This document shows, piece by piece, positions 30,259 to 40,527 of a DNA stretch of 64,000 nucleotides. How positions within the stretch are numbered: position 1 is the stretch's first letter; each line of letters begins with the position of its first letter. The DNA is from Chlorobaculum thiosulfatiphilum (lineage in GTDB: Bacteria; Bacteroidota; Chlorobiia; Chlorobiales; Chlorobiaceae), in contig NZ_VDCH01000002.1 of the NCBI RefSeq assembly GCF_006265165.1, positions 1 through 64,000 on the forward strand, written 5' to 3'. A program made the position numbers and the translations under genes. The notes beneath the pieces are model-generated. The model was not told the origin of the DNA. It made no database searches and worked only from the letters and a program-made list of their open reading frames with translations.

Positions 30259-30666
30259 ATGCACACCCGAAAACATACCGTCGGCAGAAATATTCTCCGC
30301 GTTTTCGAGATAGCACTGTTTTTCGTAGTCTCGGTGCTTGGTTACGGGCTGATGCTGAAAACCTCCTCGTTCAACGGCAAGTCGAAAAGCCGTGTCCATA
30401 CTCCCGGCCTTCAGAGTACGCCTGATCAAAAAGGCAACAATCGCGAGTTGAACGTCATCCCCGTCAGCCTGATCTTTCCGAACGAGACGGCGGCAATATC
30501 GACGAACCATTCCGGTCTCGCGCATCCCGTCGATACGTTCCATGCGTTGCCATCCCCGGCGATTCTGACCGCTGTGCGTGACTGTTCGCTTCAGTACCAT
30601 AACGCTCCCGATCGCACACCCCTTCCGCATAACCTTCTCCAGCAGAATCCTGTCCTTCTGATTTAG
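30259..30666 (+). CDS. Doubtful small membrane protein between bchS and bchH
   Basis: This frame of 135 codons is the best protein candidate in the 884-base gap between bchS and bchH. Residues ~13-33 (ILRVFEIALFFVVSVLGYGLML) would make one membrane helix. The remainder is low in recognisable structure and rich in Pro, Asn and Ser, and an overlapping minus-strand frame is equally open. The first part looks more protein-like than the second, so the true gene may be shorter. No function is proposed. The flanking 30013-30258 and 30667-30836 hold nothing I can name. Confidence 0.3.
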   Translation: MHTRKHTVGRNILRVFEIALFFVVSVLGYGLMLKTSSFNGKSKSRVHTPGLQSTPDQKGNNRELNVIPVSLIFPNETAAISTNHSGLAHPVDTFHALPSPAILTAVRDCSLQYHNAPDRTPLPHNLLQQNPVLLI

Positions 30667-30836
30667 ACCCGGCCAAGCATCACGCGACCAGCACACCGCC
30701 ACCGGATATTGCCTGCCAGCCAGCGCCTCCGATAGCCGATGCGCCTGTAATGTCTGAGCTGCAAACCATTTAGCCTCGTCTAACGGAAGTCAGTCCGGAA
30801 ACGAAATTTCCACTGCCCGGAAACAGAATTCGATTT

Positions 30837-33800
30837 ATGCGATTTCTCTTCATCACCATGGAGCCGACCAACAACAGCGTGCTCAAGTCGGCGGCTGCCG
30901 AACTGAGCCGTGAGTTTGGCCTTGATCTCGATGTTTCGATGTTCAACCTCGGCCTGAATCATGACCGCCGCACCTGGGAGAAGCTCGAACGGGAGATTCC
31001 CGACGCTGACTTCATTTTCGGCTCGATGCTCTTCAGCGAGGAGATCGTCCGCCCGCTCGAACAACTGCTCGAAGCGGCCTCCTGCCCGGTCTGCATGATC
31101 ACGAGCAACCCGGCGCTCATCAGCCAGACCAGGGTCGGCAAATTCTCGCTCCAGAAAAACGCGGAGGAGGAGAAGCCGCAAGGCATCTTCAAGCAGCTCG
31201 CCTCGAAGCTCAAGCCGTCACACAACGGCAGCGGCGAAAGCCAGCGCCAGCTCTCGCTCGTGCGCAACGCCGGCAAGCTGATGAAGCACCTCCCCGGCAA
31301 GGCGCGGGACATCCACACCTTCATCTCGGCGCACCAATTCTGGCTCAACGGCTCGAAGGAGAACATGCGGCGATTCCTCTGCCTGCTCATCGACCGCTAC
31401 ATTCCGGGCTACAAGGGCGTACTGCCGCAGAACGACCCGATCTTCTACCCCGACACCGCGCTCTACCACCCCGACGCGGGCAAGCCCTTTTCGACCACCT
31501 TCGAACTCAAGGAGTGGCAGGAGAGTCGCCGCTCCGGCAAGGGCGAGGGGCGGGTGGCAATTCTGGTGATGCGCGCCACGCTGCTCTCCGAAAACATGCT
31601 GCACGTCATCAACCTGCTGCGCGAGCTTGAATCGCGAAATGTGCAGTGCTGCATCGCCTACAGCGGCGGCCTCGATTTCCGGCCTGCCCTCGAAGGATTT
31701 TTCGATCCGGCCAGCAGCGAGTCGATGCCGATCGATCTCGTCGTCAACGCCACCGGCTTCTCGCTCGTGGGCGGCCCGGCGGAGACCCGCTCGGCGGAGG
31801 CGGTCGGCGTCCTGAAGAAAATCGGTGTGCCCTGCTTCAACCTCATCCCGCTCGCCTTTCAGCCGATCAGCCACTGGCGGGAGAACAACCTCGGCCTGAC
31901 GCCGCTCCAGACCGCGCTGAGCGTGGCCGTGCCGGAGCTGGACGGAGCCATCGAGCCGCACGTTTTCGCCGGACTCGAAGAGGGCAGCGACCGCACCCTG
32001 CCGCTTGAAAGCGAGACCCGCGCCCTGGCCGACCGCGTCGCCCGGCTGGTGCGGCTGCGACGCAAAGCCAATGCGGACAAGAAACTCGCCATCGTGCTCT
32101 TCAACTTCCCGCCGAACCTTGGCAACGCGGGCACGGCTGCCTTCCTCGATGTGTTCGAGAGCCTGTTGCGGCTGATGCGCAAGCTGAAGGAGGAGGGCTA
32201 CCAGATCGACCTCCCGGCGTCGGTCGATGCGTTGCGCGACAAGCTGCTCGAAGGCAACCGGCTGGTGTTTGGCACCGACGGCAACGTGGCGGCGCACTAC
32301 CCGGTCGAGCAGTACCGCAAAGAGTTTCCGGCCTACGAGCAAATCGAGCCGTTCTGGGGCGACACGCCCGGCGAGCTGCTCAACGACCGCAGCCACTTCC
32401 ACATCCTCGGCGCGATGTTCGGCAACCTCTTTGTCGGCCAGCAGCCCTCGTTCGGCTACGAGCGCGACCCGATGCGGCTGCTCATGGCCAAGGACGCCGC
32501 GCCGAACCACGCCTTCGCGGCCTTCTACTCGTGGCTCGACCACGAGTTCGGCGCGGACGCGCTGCTGCACTTCGGTACGCACGGAGCACTCGAGTTCATG
32601 CCGGGCAAGCAGGTCGGCCTGTCGCAGGAGTGCTGGCCGAAGCGGCTCGTCGGCGCGTTGCCGCACTTTTACTGCTACTGCGTCAACAATCCGAGCGAGG
32701 GAGCCATCGCCAAGCGTCGCGGCTTCGCCACGCTGGTCAGCTACATGGCGCCGCCGCTCGAACACGCCGGGCTGTACAAAGGGATGCGCCAGCTCCGCGA
32801 GCTGGTCGGCTCGTGGCGCAGCCGTCCGTCGGACGAGGCGCTGGAACAGATTCGCGAGCTGGCCGCGACGCTCGACCTCGACCGGGCGGACGAAGCGAAG
32901 GGCGACGATGAGTATATCACCTGGCTGAACAACGAGCTATACCTGATCGAGGAGCGCATGATTCCGCTCGGCCTGCACGTGCTCGGCCAGGCCCCGTCAG
33001 CCGAAAGCCTTGCCGACAACCTTACGCTGCTGATCAGCCACGCCCGGCCCGAACTCGACAACCGCTCGCTGCCGGAGCTGGTCTGCGCGGGCCTGCGCCT
33101 CGACTACGACCGGCTCGCCGAACGTCACGAGGAGGAAATGCAGCTTCGCGAGTCGTGGCAGCGGGTCACTTCGATCTGCCGCGAAGCGGTGCGCCGGTTC
33201 ATCGGCAAGCTGCCCGCGACATTGCCGAATGGCGTCACAACCGCCGCGCTGCTCGAAGGTACGCTCACGGTCCGCATGAGCGAGGCAAGCGCCTGGCTCC
33301 AGAAATCGGCGAATGTCAGGCCCCGGCAGCTCGACAAGCTCTGGCACTTCCTGAACGGCATTCTTGCCGCCATGCTCGAAAACCGCGAGATCGAGGCGGT
33401 CACGCAGGCGCTCGCCGGAGCCTACATCCCCCCTTCGCCGGGCAACGACCTGGTGCGCAACCCGGCCATCGTGCCGACGGGACGCAACATCCACAGCCTC
33501 GACCCGTACAGCATCCCGACACCCTTCGCCACGAAGGCCGGTGAACGCTCGGCGGAGGAGCTTCTGGCGCAGTACCGCCGCGAAACCGGCGAGCTGCCCG
33601 AATCGATCGCACTGATCCTCTGGGGCACGGACAACCTGAAAAGCGACGGCGAAGGGGTCGCCCAAGCGCTCGCCCTCCTCGGCGCTCGGACGAAGACCGA
33701 CGAGCTTGGCAAGATCGGCGACGTGGAGCTGATCCCGCTCGAAAAGTTAGGCAGACCCCGCATCGACATCGTGGTGACGGTCAGCGGCATCTTCCGCGAC

Positions 33801-34676
33801 CTGCTCTCGCACCAGGCCCGCCTGCTCGACCGCGCCGTGCGACTGGCGGCGGTGGCGGACGAGCCGGAGTCGATGAACTTCGTCCGCAAGCACGTACTCC
33901 GGCAGGTCACCGAACTTGGCGTCACGGCGGACGAAGCGGCGGGCAGAATCTACTCCAACGCACCCGGCAGCTACGGCTCGAACGTCAACCACCTCGTCGA
34001 AAGCAGCACCTGGGAAGAAGAGCGGCAGCTCGCCGACGCCTTCGTCAATCGCAAGAGCTTCGCATTCTCGCCGGAGGGCGACTGGCGGGAAAGTCCGGAA
34101 ATCCTCCGATCCGCGCTGAAAAATGTTACCTTGACTTTTCAAAATATCGACAGTTTCGAGATCGGATTGTCGGATATTGACCACTATTATGAGTATCTTG
34201 GCGGCGTCTCGAAATCGGTCGAGGTGTTCGGCGGCGCAAAGCCGAAGGTCATGGTCGGCGACACCGGCGGATTCGGCAAAGGCCAGAAGATTCGCTCGCT
34301 GGAGAGCATGGTTGCCCTCGAAGCCCGCACCAAGCTCCTGAACCCGAAGTGGTACGAGGCCATGCTCGAACATGGCTACGAAGGGGTGAGGGAGATCGAG
34401 TCGCACCTGACCAACACCTACGGGTGGAGCGCGACGGCCTCGGCAGTCAAAAACTGGACTTACCAGCAATTCACGGAGACCTTCCTGCAAGACCGCGAGA
34501 TGCTGGAGCGCATGGCGGCGCTCAACCCCAACGCCACCATGGCAATGACCCGGCGTCTGCTCGAAGCGAGTTCACGAGGCTTCTGGGAGGCAGACGAAGG
34601 CACGATCGAACAGTTGCAGGAACTGTACGAAGAACTTGAAACAAAAATCGAAGGCGCCCACACCCCGGAGGTTTGA
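30837..34676 (+). CDS. bchH: Magnesium chelatase subunit H, BchH
   Basis: The 1279-residue H subunit that binds protoporphyrin IX during Mg insertion. Domain layout parallels BchS: an N-terminal DUF3479-like domain and a CobN/Mg-chelatase core with [36 protein letters not shown] and [13 protein letters not shown] blocks. It is clearly homologous to BchS but diverged along its whole length, so it is an old paralogue. It is followed after 42 bases by bchM, the next enzyme in the pathway, which supports the name BchH. Confidence 0.93.
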   Translation: MRFLFITMEPTNNSVLKSAAAELSREFGLDLDVSMFNLGLNHDRRTWEKLEREIPDADFIFGSMLFSEEIVRPLEQLLEAASCPVCMITSNPALISQTRVGKFSLQKNAEEEKPQGIFKQLASKLKPSHNGSGESQRQLSLVRNAGKLMKHLPGKARDIHTFISAHQFWLNGSKENMRRFLCLLIDRYIPGYKGVLPQNDPIFYPDTALYHPDAGKPFSTTFELKEWQESRRSGKGEGRVAILVMRATLLSENMLHVINLLRELESRNVQCCIAYSGGLDFRPALEGFFDPASSESMPIDLVVNATGFSLVGGPAETRSAEAVGVLKKIGVPCFNLIPLAFQPISHWRENNLGLTPLQTALSVAVPELDGAIEPHVFAGLEEGSDRTLPLESETRALADRVARLVRLRRKANADKKLAIVLFNFPPNLGNAGTAAFLDVFESLLRLMRKLKEEGYQIDLPASVDALRDKLLEGNRLVFGTDGNVAAHYPVEQYRKEFPAYEQIEPFWGDTPGELLNDRSHFHILGAMFGNLFVGQQPSFGYERDPMRLLMAKDAAPNHAFAAFYSWLDHEFGADALLHFGTHGALEFMPGKQVGLSQECWPKRLVGALPHFYCYCVNNPSEGAIAKRRGFATLVSYMAPPLEHAGLYKGMRQLRELVGSWRSRPSDEALEQIRELAATLDLDRADEAKGDDEYITWLNNELYLIEERMIPLGLHVLGQAPSAESLADNLTLLISHARPELDNRSLPELVCAGLRLDYDRLAERHEEEMQLRESWQRVTSICREAVRRFIGKLPATLPNGVTTAALLEGTLTVRMSEASAWLQKSANVRPRQLDKLWHFLNGILAAMLENREIEAVTQALAGAYIPPSPGNDLVRNPAIVPTGRNIHSLDPYSIPTPFATKAGERSAEELLAQYRRETGELPESIALILWGTDNLKSDGEGVAQALALLGARTKTDELGKIGDVELIPLEKLGRPRIDIVVTVSGIFRDLLSHQARLLDRAVRLAAVADEPESMNFVRKHVLRQVTELGVTADEAAGRIYSNAPGSYGSNVNHLVESSTWEEERQLADAFVNRKSFAFSPEGDWRESPEILRSALKNVTLTFQNIDSFEIGLSDIDHYYEYLGGVSKSVEVFGGAKPKVMVGDTGGFGKGQKIRSLESMVALEARTKLLNPKWYEAMLEHGYEGVREIESHLTNTYGWSATASAVKNWTYQQFTETFLQDREMLERMAALNPNATMAMTRRLLEASSRGFWEADEGTIEQLQELYEELETKIEGAHTPEV

Positions 34677-34718
34677 CCGGACGCGGGCGCCAACCAACAT
34701 CAACCACGAAACAGCACC

Positions 34719-35417
34719 ATGAGCAGCCCATCATTCAACGTCGAGGAACACAAAAAGATGCTTCAGTCCTATTTCAATGGCCAGGGCTTCCAGCGCTGGG
34801 CATCGATTTACGGCAACGACAAGCTCTCCACCGTCCGCTCCACCGTCCGCCAGGGCCACGCGGTCATGATGGACAAGGCGTTTGAATGGCTCCAGAAAAC
34901 CGGACTGCCCAAAGGCTCGAAGATTCTCGACGCCGGATGCGGCACGGGCCTGTTCACCATCCGCCTCGCCAAGAGCGGCTACCGCGTCAAGGCGGCGGAC
35001 ATCGCCGAGCAGATGGTCAACAAAACGCGGGAAGACGCCGAAAAAGCTGGCGTGGCGGGTAACGTCGAGTTCGAGGTCAGCTCCATCGAGTCGATCTCGG
35101 GTACGTTCGATGCCGTAGTCTGCTTCGACGTACTGATCCACTACCCGGCTGAAGGATTCGCCCACGCATTCAGCAACCTGGCGGGCCTGACCAAAGGGCC
35201 AATCATCTTCACCTACGCGCCGTTCAACAACATCCTCGCCTTCCAGCACTGGATCGGCGGCTTCTTCCCGAAAAAAGAGCGCCGAACCACCATCCAGATG
35301 ATCAAGGACGAGGAGATGCAGCGGGTGCTCGGCAAGCTGGGTCTCAAGATCGTCAGTCAGCAGAAGATCAGCTTCGGCTTTTACCACACGATGCTGATGC
35401 ATATAGATCGCCGCTAA
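34719..35417 (+). CDS. bchM: Mg-protoporphyrin IX O-methyltransferase
   Basis: Methylates the C13 propionate of Mg-protoporphyrin IX with S-adenosylmethionine, directly after the chelatase. The 232-residue protein has the SAM-binding motif [16 protein letters not shown] near residue 69 and the BchM/ChlM region YHTMLMH at the end. It is placed between the chelatase H subunit and the cyclase, and H subunits are known to stimulate BchM, so the operon order matches the reaction order. Confidence 0.95.
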   Translation: MSSPSFNVEEHKKMLQSYFNGQGFQRWASIYGNDKLSTVRSTVRQGHAVMMDKAFEWLQKTGLPKGSKILDAGCGTGLFTIRLAKSGYRVKAADIAEQMVNKTREDAEKAGVAGNVEFEVSSIESISGTFDAVVCFDVLIHYPAEGFAHAFSNLAGLTKGPIIFTYAPFNNILAFQHWIGGFFPKKERRTTIQMIKDEEMQRVLGKLGLKIVSQQKISFGFYHTMLMHIDRR

Positions 35418-35610
35418 GCGGATTAAGACCATGAAAAGCCTGTTCAGTGGCGCGGGCGCTGAATTCAGGCTCAGGAATTTTAGGGAATAAGTTGTAAATT
35501 AGAAGTCCAAGAATTTTTTACAGCGCGCACAGCGTTGCATAACAAGCGTGTAACCACATGCCGATACAATCGAATTCGTACTCAAAAACCTATCCGGAGG
35601 GTGGAAACAG

Positions 35611-37251
35611 ATGAAGATTCTGATGATTCAGCCGAATTATCACTCAGGCGGTGCCGAGATTGCTGGCAACTGGACACCAAGCTGGGTTGCCTATATCGGC
35701 GGAGCCCTGAAGCAGGCTGGCTTCAGTCAGGTAAAATTTGTGGATGCTATGGCCGACGACCTGCCCGATGAAACCATCGAGGAGATCATCCGCAAAAACC
35801 AGCCGGATGTGGTGATGACCACCAATATCACGCCGTCGATTTTCAAGGCGCAGGACATCATGAAGACCGCCAAGAAGGTCAACCCGAAGATCAGGACCAT
35901 CATGGGCGGCATTCACTCCACCTTCATGTACCCGCAGGTGCTCACCGAAGCCCCGGAGACCGATTACGTCGTTCGCGGCGAAGGTGAAGAAGTAACCGTC
36001 AACCTCATGAAGGCGATTGCCGCCGGTAACGACAGGGAGACTCGCGGCGACATCACCGGTATCGCCTACATCGATGAAAAAGGCGAGGTCTTTGCGACCG
36101 CCGCCCATCCGGTCATCGAGGATCTCGATACCCTCTCGCCGGACTGGAGCCTCTACGACTGGGACAAGTACATTTACACCCCGCTCAATTGTCGCCTTGC
36201 CGTACCGAACTTCGCCCGAGGCTGCCCGTTCACCTGCACCTTCTGCTCGCAGTGGCAGTTCTGGCGCCGGTACCGCGCCCGCAGCCCGAAATTTTTCGTT
36301 GACGAGATCGAAATCCTCGTCAAAAAGTACAACGTCGGATTCTTCATCCTCGCCGACGAGGAGCCGACCATCAACAAGCAGAAGTTCGTCTCCCTCTGCC
36401 AGGAGCTGATCGACCGCAAGCTCAACGTCACCTGGGGCATCAACACCCGCGTGACCGACATCATGCGTGACGAAGACCTGCTCCCGTTCTTCCGCAAGGC
36501 TGGTCTGGTGCACGTCTCTCTCGGCACCGAGGCCGCCAGCCAGATGAACCTGAACCGCTTCAGGAAAGAGACGACCATCGAGGAGAACAAGTACGCCATC
36601 AAGCTGCTCCAGAAGAACGGCATCGTGGCCGAAGCGCAGTTCGTGATGGGTCTCGAGCACGAAACCCCGGAAACGATCGAAGAGACCTACCAGCTCTGCA
36701 AGGACTGGGATCCGGACATGGCCAACTGGACGATTTACACCCCGTGGCCCTTCTCCGATCTCTTCAAGGAGCTTGGCGACCGCGTCGAAGTGCGTGACTA
36801 CTCGCGTTACAACTTCGTTTCGCCGATCATCAAGCCCGACAACATGGAGCGCGAGGATGTGCTCAAGGGTGTGCTGAAATCGTACGGACGTTTCTACGCT
36901 CGCAAGACCTTCTTCAGCTACCCGTGGATCAAGGATCCGTATGTGCGCAAGTACATGCTCGGCTGCCTGAAGGCCTTCGCGCAGACCACGCTCACCAAGC
37001 GTTTCTACGACATCGACCGCGTCAAGACCAAGAACCGCAAGATCGAGATCGACCTCGGTTTCGACAAGTCCAGAATCCTGACGCAGGCAGAGGTAAAGAA
37101 CCTGAAAGAACTGAGGCCCGAAATGGTCGCCGACATGAGCTTCGGCCTCAAGGAAGCCGGCTATCAGCGCGAACACCAGGAACACAACTGGGACGAGTTC
37201 GACGAATCAACGATCAAGGACCGAACCTCCGACACCGTCCGCAACTGCTGA
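35611..37251 (+). CDS. bchE: Anaerobic Mg-protoporphyrin IX monomethyl ester oxidative cyclase
   Basis: An oxygen-independent radical-SAM cyclase that forms the isocyclic ring E of (bacterio)chlorophylls. The N-terminal ~140 residues form a cobalamin-binding-type domain. The radical-SAM cluster motif CPFTCTFC gives Cys205, Cys209 and Cys212. The 546-residue length fits BchE. A good ribosome-binding site (GGAGGG) lies 11 bases before the ATG. 193 bases separate it from bchM, so it may have its own promoter. Oxygen independence matches a strict anaerobe. A decayed copy of the last part of the gene and its terminator lies at about 41211-41480. Confidence 0.95.
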   Translation: MKILMIQPNYHSGGAEIAGNWTPSWVAYIGGALKQAGFSQVKFVDAMADDLPDETIEEIIRKNQPDVVMTTNITPSIFKAQDIMKTAKKVNPKIRTIMGGIHSTFMYPQVLTEAPETDYVVRGEGEEVTVNLMKAIAAGNDRETRGDITGIAYIDEKGEVFATAAHPVIEDLDTLSPDWSLYDWDKYIYTPLNCRLAVPNFARGCPFTCTFCSQWQFWRRYRARSPKFFVDEIEILVKKYNVGFFILADEEPTINKQKFVSLCQELIDRKLNVTWGINTRVTDIMRDEDLLPFFRKAGLVHVSLGTEAASQMNLNRFRKETTIEENKYAIKLLQKNGIVAEAQFVMGLEHETPETIEETYQLCKDWDPDMANWTIYTPWPFSDLFKELGDRVEVRDYSRYNFVSPIIKPDNMEREDVLKGVLKSYGRFYARKTFFSYPWIKDPYVRKYMLGCLKAFAQTTLTKRFYDIDRVKTKNRKIEIDLGFDKSRILTQAEVKNLKELRPEMVADMSFGLKEAGYQREHQEHNWDEFDESTIKDRTSDTVRNC

Positions 37252-37264
37252 TCCAGAGCAAAGA

Positions 37265-37309
37265 TCCCAACAGAAAAACCCGCCGGAGTGGCGGGTTTTT
37301 CTGTTGGGA
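37265..37309 (+). terminator. bchE terminator, 20-bp perfect stem
   Basis: The arm 37265-37284 is exactly complementary to 37290-37309 with loop GGAGT. The stem contains AAAAACCCGCC / GGCGGGTTTTT. It is 13 bases after the bchE stop and is the parent of the decayed hairpin at 41456-41480. Confidence 0.92.
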
Positions 37310-37399
37310 CAATATCGAAATCCTTTGCGTGGCTGAAACAACCTTCAAGCGACATACAAGATGAGATTTGATTGTGCTACGCATGAACAGGACAGCACC

Positions 37400-37549
37400 A
37401 TGGTTGACATTATGGTCGCCAAACTGAAAGAGATGGTTATGCTTCAGAACGAGATCGATAGGTTCCCGGACAGCAAAATTGCTTTTGGCGGCCATGAAAA
37501 CAAGAAGCACAACTTTCTGGAAGGGGAAAAATTCGCACCGGCAACCTGA
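37400..37549 (+). CDS. Short hypothetical frame, probably a gene remnant
   Basis: From ATG 37400 (start MVDIMVAKLKEMV) a frame of 49 codons reads as plausible helical protein. After its stop, a different frame (37561 to a TAG near 37697) reads TEHAEYIQVQALTLLTDEVL, also protein-like. Together they suggest a small gene broken by a frameshift and stop. I do not recognise the family. The remaining gap up to the lipoprotein gene (to 37802) shows nothing. Confidence 0.3.
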   Translation: MVDIMVAKLKEMVMLQNEIDRFPDSKIAFGGHENKKHNFLEGEKFAPAT

Positions 37550-37802
37550 TTATATAAAGTACGGAACACGCGGAATACATTCAGGTTCAGGCATTGACAC
37601 TCCTGACCGATGAGGTGCTGACCGCCTTTGACAAGCACCATACATGCAAAGAACCTTGTTCCGAATCGCTCTCAGACAAGTCAAGCGCAGTATAGATTTT
37701 TCATTTCATTCACACCGCGCTTGACCCTGAACCATCCTCCGGCCATTTTTAGCTATTTTTCACAACCTTCAGAATAATTTCTTCAGCACAGATGTCTCGC
37801 TT

Positions 37803-37979
37803 CTATTGATTCACTCCCTTCACACCCGAAATGTAATTTATGGGCTCTGATTGACTAGAAATGTAACGCTCTCTTTTTTGCTCATTCTCATTGCTGGTGC
37901 CTTTGATAGAACCTTTATAGGTTGTTGTGCAGGCTGCCAGCCCCAAAAGCACAAGAATAAATAGTGCATTGATTTTCAT
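37803..37979 (-). CDS. Small lipoprotein
   Basis: A 58-residue protein from the ATG at 37979, chosen because it places a lipoprotein signal (MKINALFILVLLGLAAC) at the N-terminus with lipobox LAAC; the upstream frame to 38012 adds no signal. The mature part is short and polar. It is likely anchored in the inner or outer membrane. It is followed at its 5' side, 39 bases away, by a coiled-coil protein gene on the same strand. AT-rich codons match the rest of the island. No specific function. Confidence 0.65.
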   Translation of the reverse strand: MKINALFILVLLGLAACTTTYKGSIKGTSNENEQKRERYISSQSEPINYISGVKGVNQ

Positions 37980-38018
37980 GGCAATCTCCATTTTTGATAT
38001 TAATTGAAGCACCGTCTA

Positions 38019-38309
38019 TCAATCCCTGAATTTCTCAGCAACATCATGTATGGCTTGACGTAATCCATGCAATGTCTTTTCAAAACCATCTTTCATTTTT
38101 TCCCAACCATCCTCTCCGGCCTCGCTTAACTCTTTAAGCCTGGCCTTTGCCGTATCCACGCTTTGCTCAAGATCGTCAAGGTGCTTGGCATATTTGATAC
38201 GAGTGTCTGCTGTAAAATTTTTCGCTTTTGCCTTGAACTCATCCACTCTCGCGTGAGCGAGCTCCAGTTCGGCTTCAGCTTTTTGTTTGTAGGCATCTTT
38301 CATGTTCAT
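38019..38309 (-). CDS. Small coiled-coil protein (stress-response type)
   Basis: A 96-residue, highly charged, all-helical protein with heptad-like spacing (AEAELELAHARVDEFKAKAKNF; YAKHLDDLEQSVDTAKARLKEL). There is no signal peptide and no membrane segment. Its appearance resembles the small sll1863-type coiled-coil stress proteins, but this is resemblance only. An in-frame ATG two codons in is an alternative start. It sits upstream of the lipoprotein gene and may be co-transcribed. Confidence 0.7.
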   Translation of the reverse strand: MNMKDAYKQKAEAELELAHARVDEFKAKAKNFTADTRIKYAKHLDDLEQSVDTAKARLKELSEAGEDGWEKMKDGFEKTLHGLRQAIHDVAEKFRD

Positions 38310-38396
38310 TATAAGCTCCTTTGTTTAATCGATTCATATATCATATCCTCAGACATTTACATCCGTGGCTATTGAATAACGCGAACAATCATAGCA

Positions 38397-38891
38397 TCAG
38401 TTGCTGATAAGCGCAAGAGCTGTCTGTGGCAATGCGTTTATTTTAAGAGCCTTTGTGACCTTCAAAACAGCGGAATAATTCAACAACGTGCCATTATTCA
38501 ACTGTTTACGTCCCCAGGATAACCACAACCTTATCGTCTCGAGAGTGTTTCCGCTTATTTCACAAATATCACGATGTTTCAATCCGGAAATCTCTGACAG
38601 TAAAACTGTAAGTTTGATATCCTCACACCATTTCCACAGCGATTCTGACAAACTCTCCTTCGGCTGATCGTACTCTTCCTCCTTGAATACGGAAACAGGC
38701 ATCTGTCCAATACTGTCAAAATAACAGATTCTGAATTTCTTTATCAGCTCGAAAACTGTGCTGTTTTTGCTCGTATTCAGATAAGTACTTTTTAAAAGTT
38801 TACCTGCATCTTTTTCAGAGCCGGTCATCCAGTACGCAAGACTGTAAATTACATCAACAACGTCAAGCCGTGTGTTTTTTTCTTCAGTCAT
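38397..38891 (-). CDS. Divergent ECF-sigma-like protein
   Basis: A 164-residue protein whose parts line up with sigma-70 family regions. Residues ~14-45 (VIYSLAYWMTGSEKDAGKLLKSTYLN) resemble region 2.1-2.2, with a Thr-Gly-(x)3-Asp-Ala pattern. Residues ~95-135 (LLSEISGLKHRDICEISGNTLETIRLWLSWGRKQL) resemble the region 4 helix-turn-helix. The acidic linker is longer than usual, and region 2.4 is hard to see. It could be a real sigma factor controlling the neighbouring secreted proteins, or a derived regulator. No anti-sigma gene is adjacent. AT-rich codons. Confidence 0.6.
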   Translation of the reverse strand: MTEEKNTRLDVVDVIYSLAYWMTGSEKDAGKLLKSTYLNTSKNSTVFELIKKFRICYFDSIGQMPVSVFKEEEYDQPKESLSESLWKWCEDIKLTVLLSEISGLKHRDICEISGNTLETIRLWLSWGRKQLNNGTLLNYSAVLKVTKALKINALPQTALALISN

Positions 38892-38956
38892 GGTGTCTCC
38901 ATTGTCATGCTTACCCAGTTTGAAAAAAAAGATTCTTCTCCCCTAACTTGCTCTGT

Positions 38957-39622
38957 TCATTTGTTGCCCCTGCCTTCAATGCCGCCTCTCTTATCACTAT
39001 TTTCCTGCCGCTCCTGAGTTTTTCGGCTTTCGGGAACCTTGTTCGGTTGTTCATGCGCCTTCATGCCTTCTGGAACCCTGTTTGGTTGTTCCTGTACTTT
39101 TCTGCTTTCAGATGCTTTGATCGGAGGCTGCTGGATTTTCCTGCCTTCAGGTGCTTTGATCGGAGGCTCCTGGATTTTCCTGCTTTCGGGAGCTTTGTAC
39201 TTCTGTTCGAGTACTCTCCTCCGGTTATCGTCGTCGCGCTGATATCTGTTATTGCGGCTGTCAGACTTGCGATACTCGATGTCACGATACCTTCGTATAT
39301 CTTCAAAGCGATGCCTTCTTATCTTTGAAGGTATTCTGCTGTTGCCAACAAGAACCCACGGCCCACGATAACTATAAGACCGATACCAACGTCCGTTATA
39401 GTTTAGGTAATATCTGTTCCCATAATAGATGATGTCATATGGACTTCCGATGGAAATAGAGAACCCCTGAGTTCTGAGGTAAACAAAACTCGGCTCAGAA
39501 TTGATCTCAAACGGCATCCGACTATCTGTACTATATATGCTGACTGCCGCCGAAGCATTGACCGATGGCATGCCAAGCAACGTTCCCGCAATGACACAAC
39601 TGAACCAGATGTGCTTTTTCAT
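38957..39622 (-). CDS. Secreted protein with YRGPW domain and C-terminal 13-residue repeats
   Basis: A 221-residue exported protein. The signal peptide spans about residues 1-25 (MKKHIWFSCVIAGTLLGMPSVNASA). A ~75-residue domain follows, with aromatic-rich strands (GSPYDIIYYGNRYYLNYNGRW, SYRGPWVLV) and then a very basic segment (KIRRHRFEDIRRYRDIEYRK). The C-terminal ~85 residues are repeats of a Pro/Lys/Glu unit (KAPEGRKIQQPPI and variants, five or more copies). The domain is shared with the next gene (39773-40189), so the two are tandem paralogues. Function unknown; a cell-surface or periplasmic role is likely. Confidence 0.75.
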   Translation of the reverse strand: MKKHIWFSCVIAGTLLGMPSVNASAAVSIYSTDSRMPFEINSEPSFVYLRTQGFSISIGSPYDIIYYGNRYYLNYNGRWYRSYSYRGPWVLVGNSRIPSKIRRHRFEDIRRYRDIEYRKSDSRNNRYQRDDDNRRRVLEQKYKAPESRKIQEPPIKAPEGRKIQQPPIKASESRKVQEQPNRVPEGMKAHEQPNKVPESRKTQERQENSDKRGGIEGRGNK

Positions 39623-39772
39623 CTTGATTTTCCCGTTTACGTTTTATTCCTGCAAGAACATATACTTTCATTTCCCTGGAGCTGAATAATTTGCAAACAA
39701 AACCCGTTTATCGCCAAGGAGCCGTGCAAGCGCACAACAACTGCCAATGTCGTGCGCATTTCAGTACCATCA

Positions 39773-40189
39773 CTACCGACGGTTGTCATCACGGCGCCGA
39801 TCCATGTTATTCCGGTTGTCCCGGTAGTCGTGTTTCCTGTACTCGACGTCACGGTATCTGCGAATATCCTCGATGCGATGCTGTCTTATCCGGTCGGGCA
39901 ACCTGCTCTTTTTGGTATAAGTCCACGGCCCGCGATAATCAGAAGAGTAATACCACCCTCCATTCTGGTACAGGTAATACCGGTTATCGTAACTGATAAT
40001 ATCATAAGGACTTCCTACGGATATTGAAAATCCCTGATCCGGAAGGTCAATAAAGTCCGGTCTCGAGCTGATAACAATCGATGTACCGCCCCTCCTGTTC
40101 GACATTGCCAAGTCATTCTGGGCATTTACGGGTTGATTCACCAATGCCATACAGCCAATTACTGCTGCCAGATAAATACGTTTTCTCAT
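39773..40189 (-). CDS. Secreted YRGPW-domain protein, paralogue of the previous gene
   Basis: A 138-residue exported protein with signal peptide (MRKRIYLAAVIGCMALVNQPVNAQ). It shares the block GFSISVGSPYDIISYDNRYYLYQNGGWY, SDYRGPWTY and IRQHRIEDIRRYRDVEYRKHD with the 221-residue neighbour but stops in an Asp/Arg/Asn tail and lacks the Pro/Lys repeats. The two genes are 150 bases apart and on the same strand, indicating duplication and later divergence of the tails. Function unknown. Confidence 0.75.
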   Translation of the reverse strand: MRKRIYLAAVIGCMALVNQPVNAQNDLAMSNRRGGTSIVISSRPDFIDLPDQGFSISVGSPYDIISYDNRYYLYQNGGWYYSSDYRGPWTYTKKSRLPDRIRQHRIEDIRRYRDVEYRKHDYRDNRNNMDRRRDDNRR

Positions 40190-40527
40190 TTCGACTTTCC
40201 TGTTAAGTAATAATTCAATGTATTTCAGTGCAAGCTAAAGCCTGTCTGCCCATCATTCAACGATCTTCTGGCGCTCGCCTGCCTCTCTTGTTCTCTTGCC
40301 GACATTGATGACCGAGATTGAGAGTAGCTTCCTCAGTGTCGTTATGGTAATGGCGAGACGTCTTTTGCCCAATGGCGACAAGGCCAACGCTTACTCTTAC
40401 TTTCGCGCAACTGTCCGCGGAAGGCGTACCATGAAGTACCGGCAATTCCCAAAAAGAGCCAGAGGTTGCTTTGAAAAAAAATGCTCCCGTCAAGCCGTTT
40501 TTTCACGGGTATCCGGACTATGAGCTA
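40190..40527. other. Unassigned stretch between two small-protein genes
   Basis: 338 bases with no gene I can support. A 78-codon frame on the minus strand (40257-40493) has no ribosome-binding site and unnatural composition. The stretch may hold the promoter of the secreted-protein genes. Confidence 0.4.

Noticed and set aside
30244-30702. Minus-strand frame of 152 codons between bchS and bchH
   Set aside because: No ribosome-binding site, unnatural composition, and it competes with a plus-strand frame that has a membrane helix; neither is strong.
30667-30836. Possible cobalamin riboswitch before bchH (CTGTAA and CCACTG fragments)
   Set aside because: The conserved boxes are incomplete and in the wrong order, so no aptamer can be supported.
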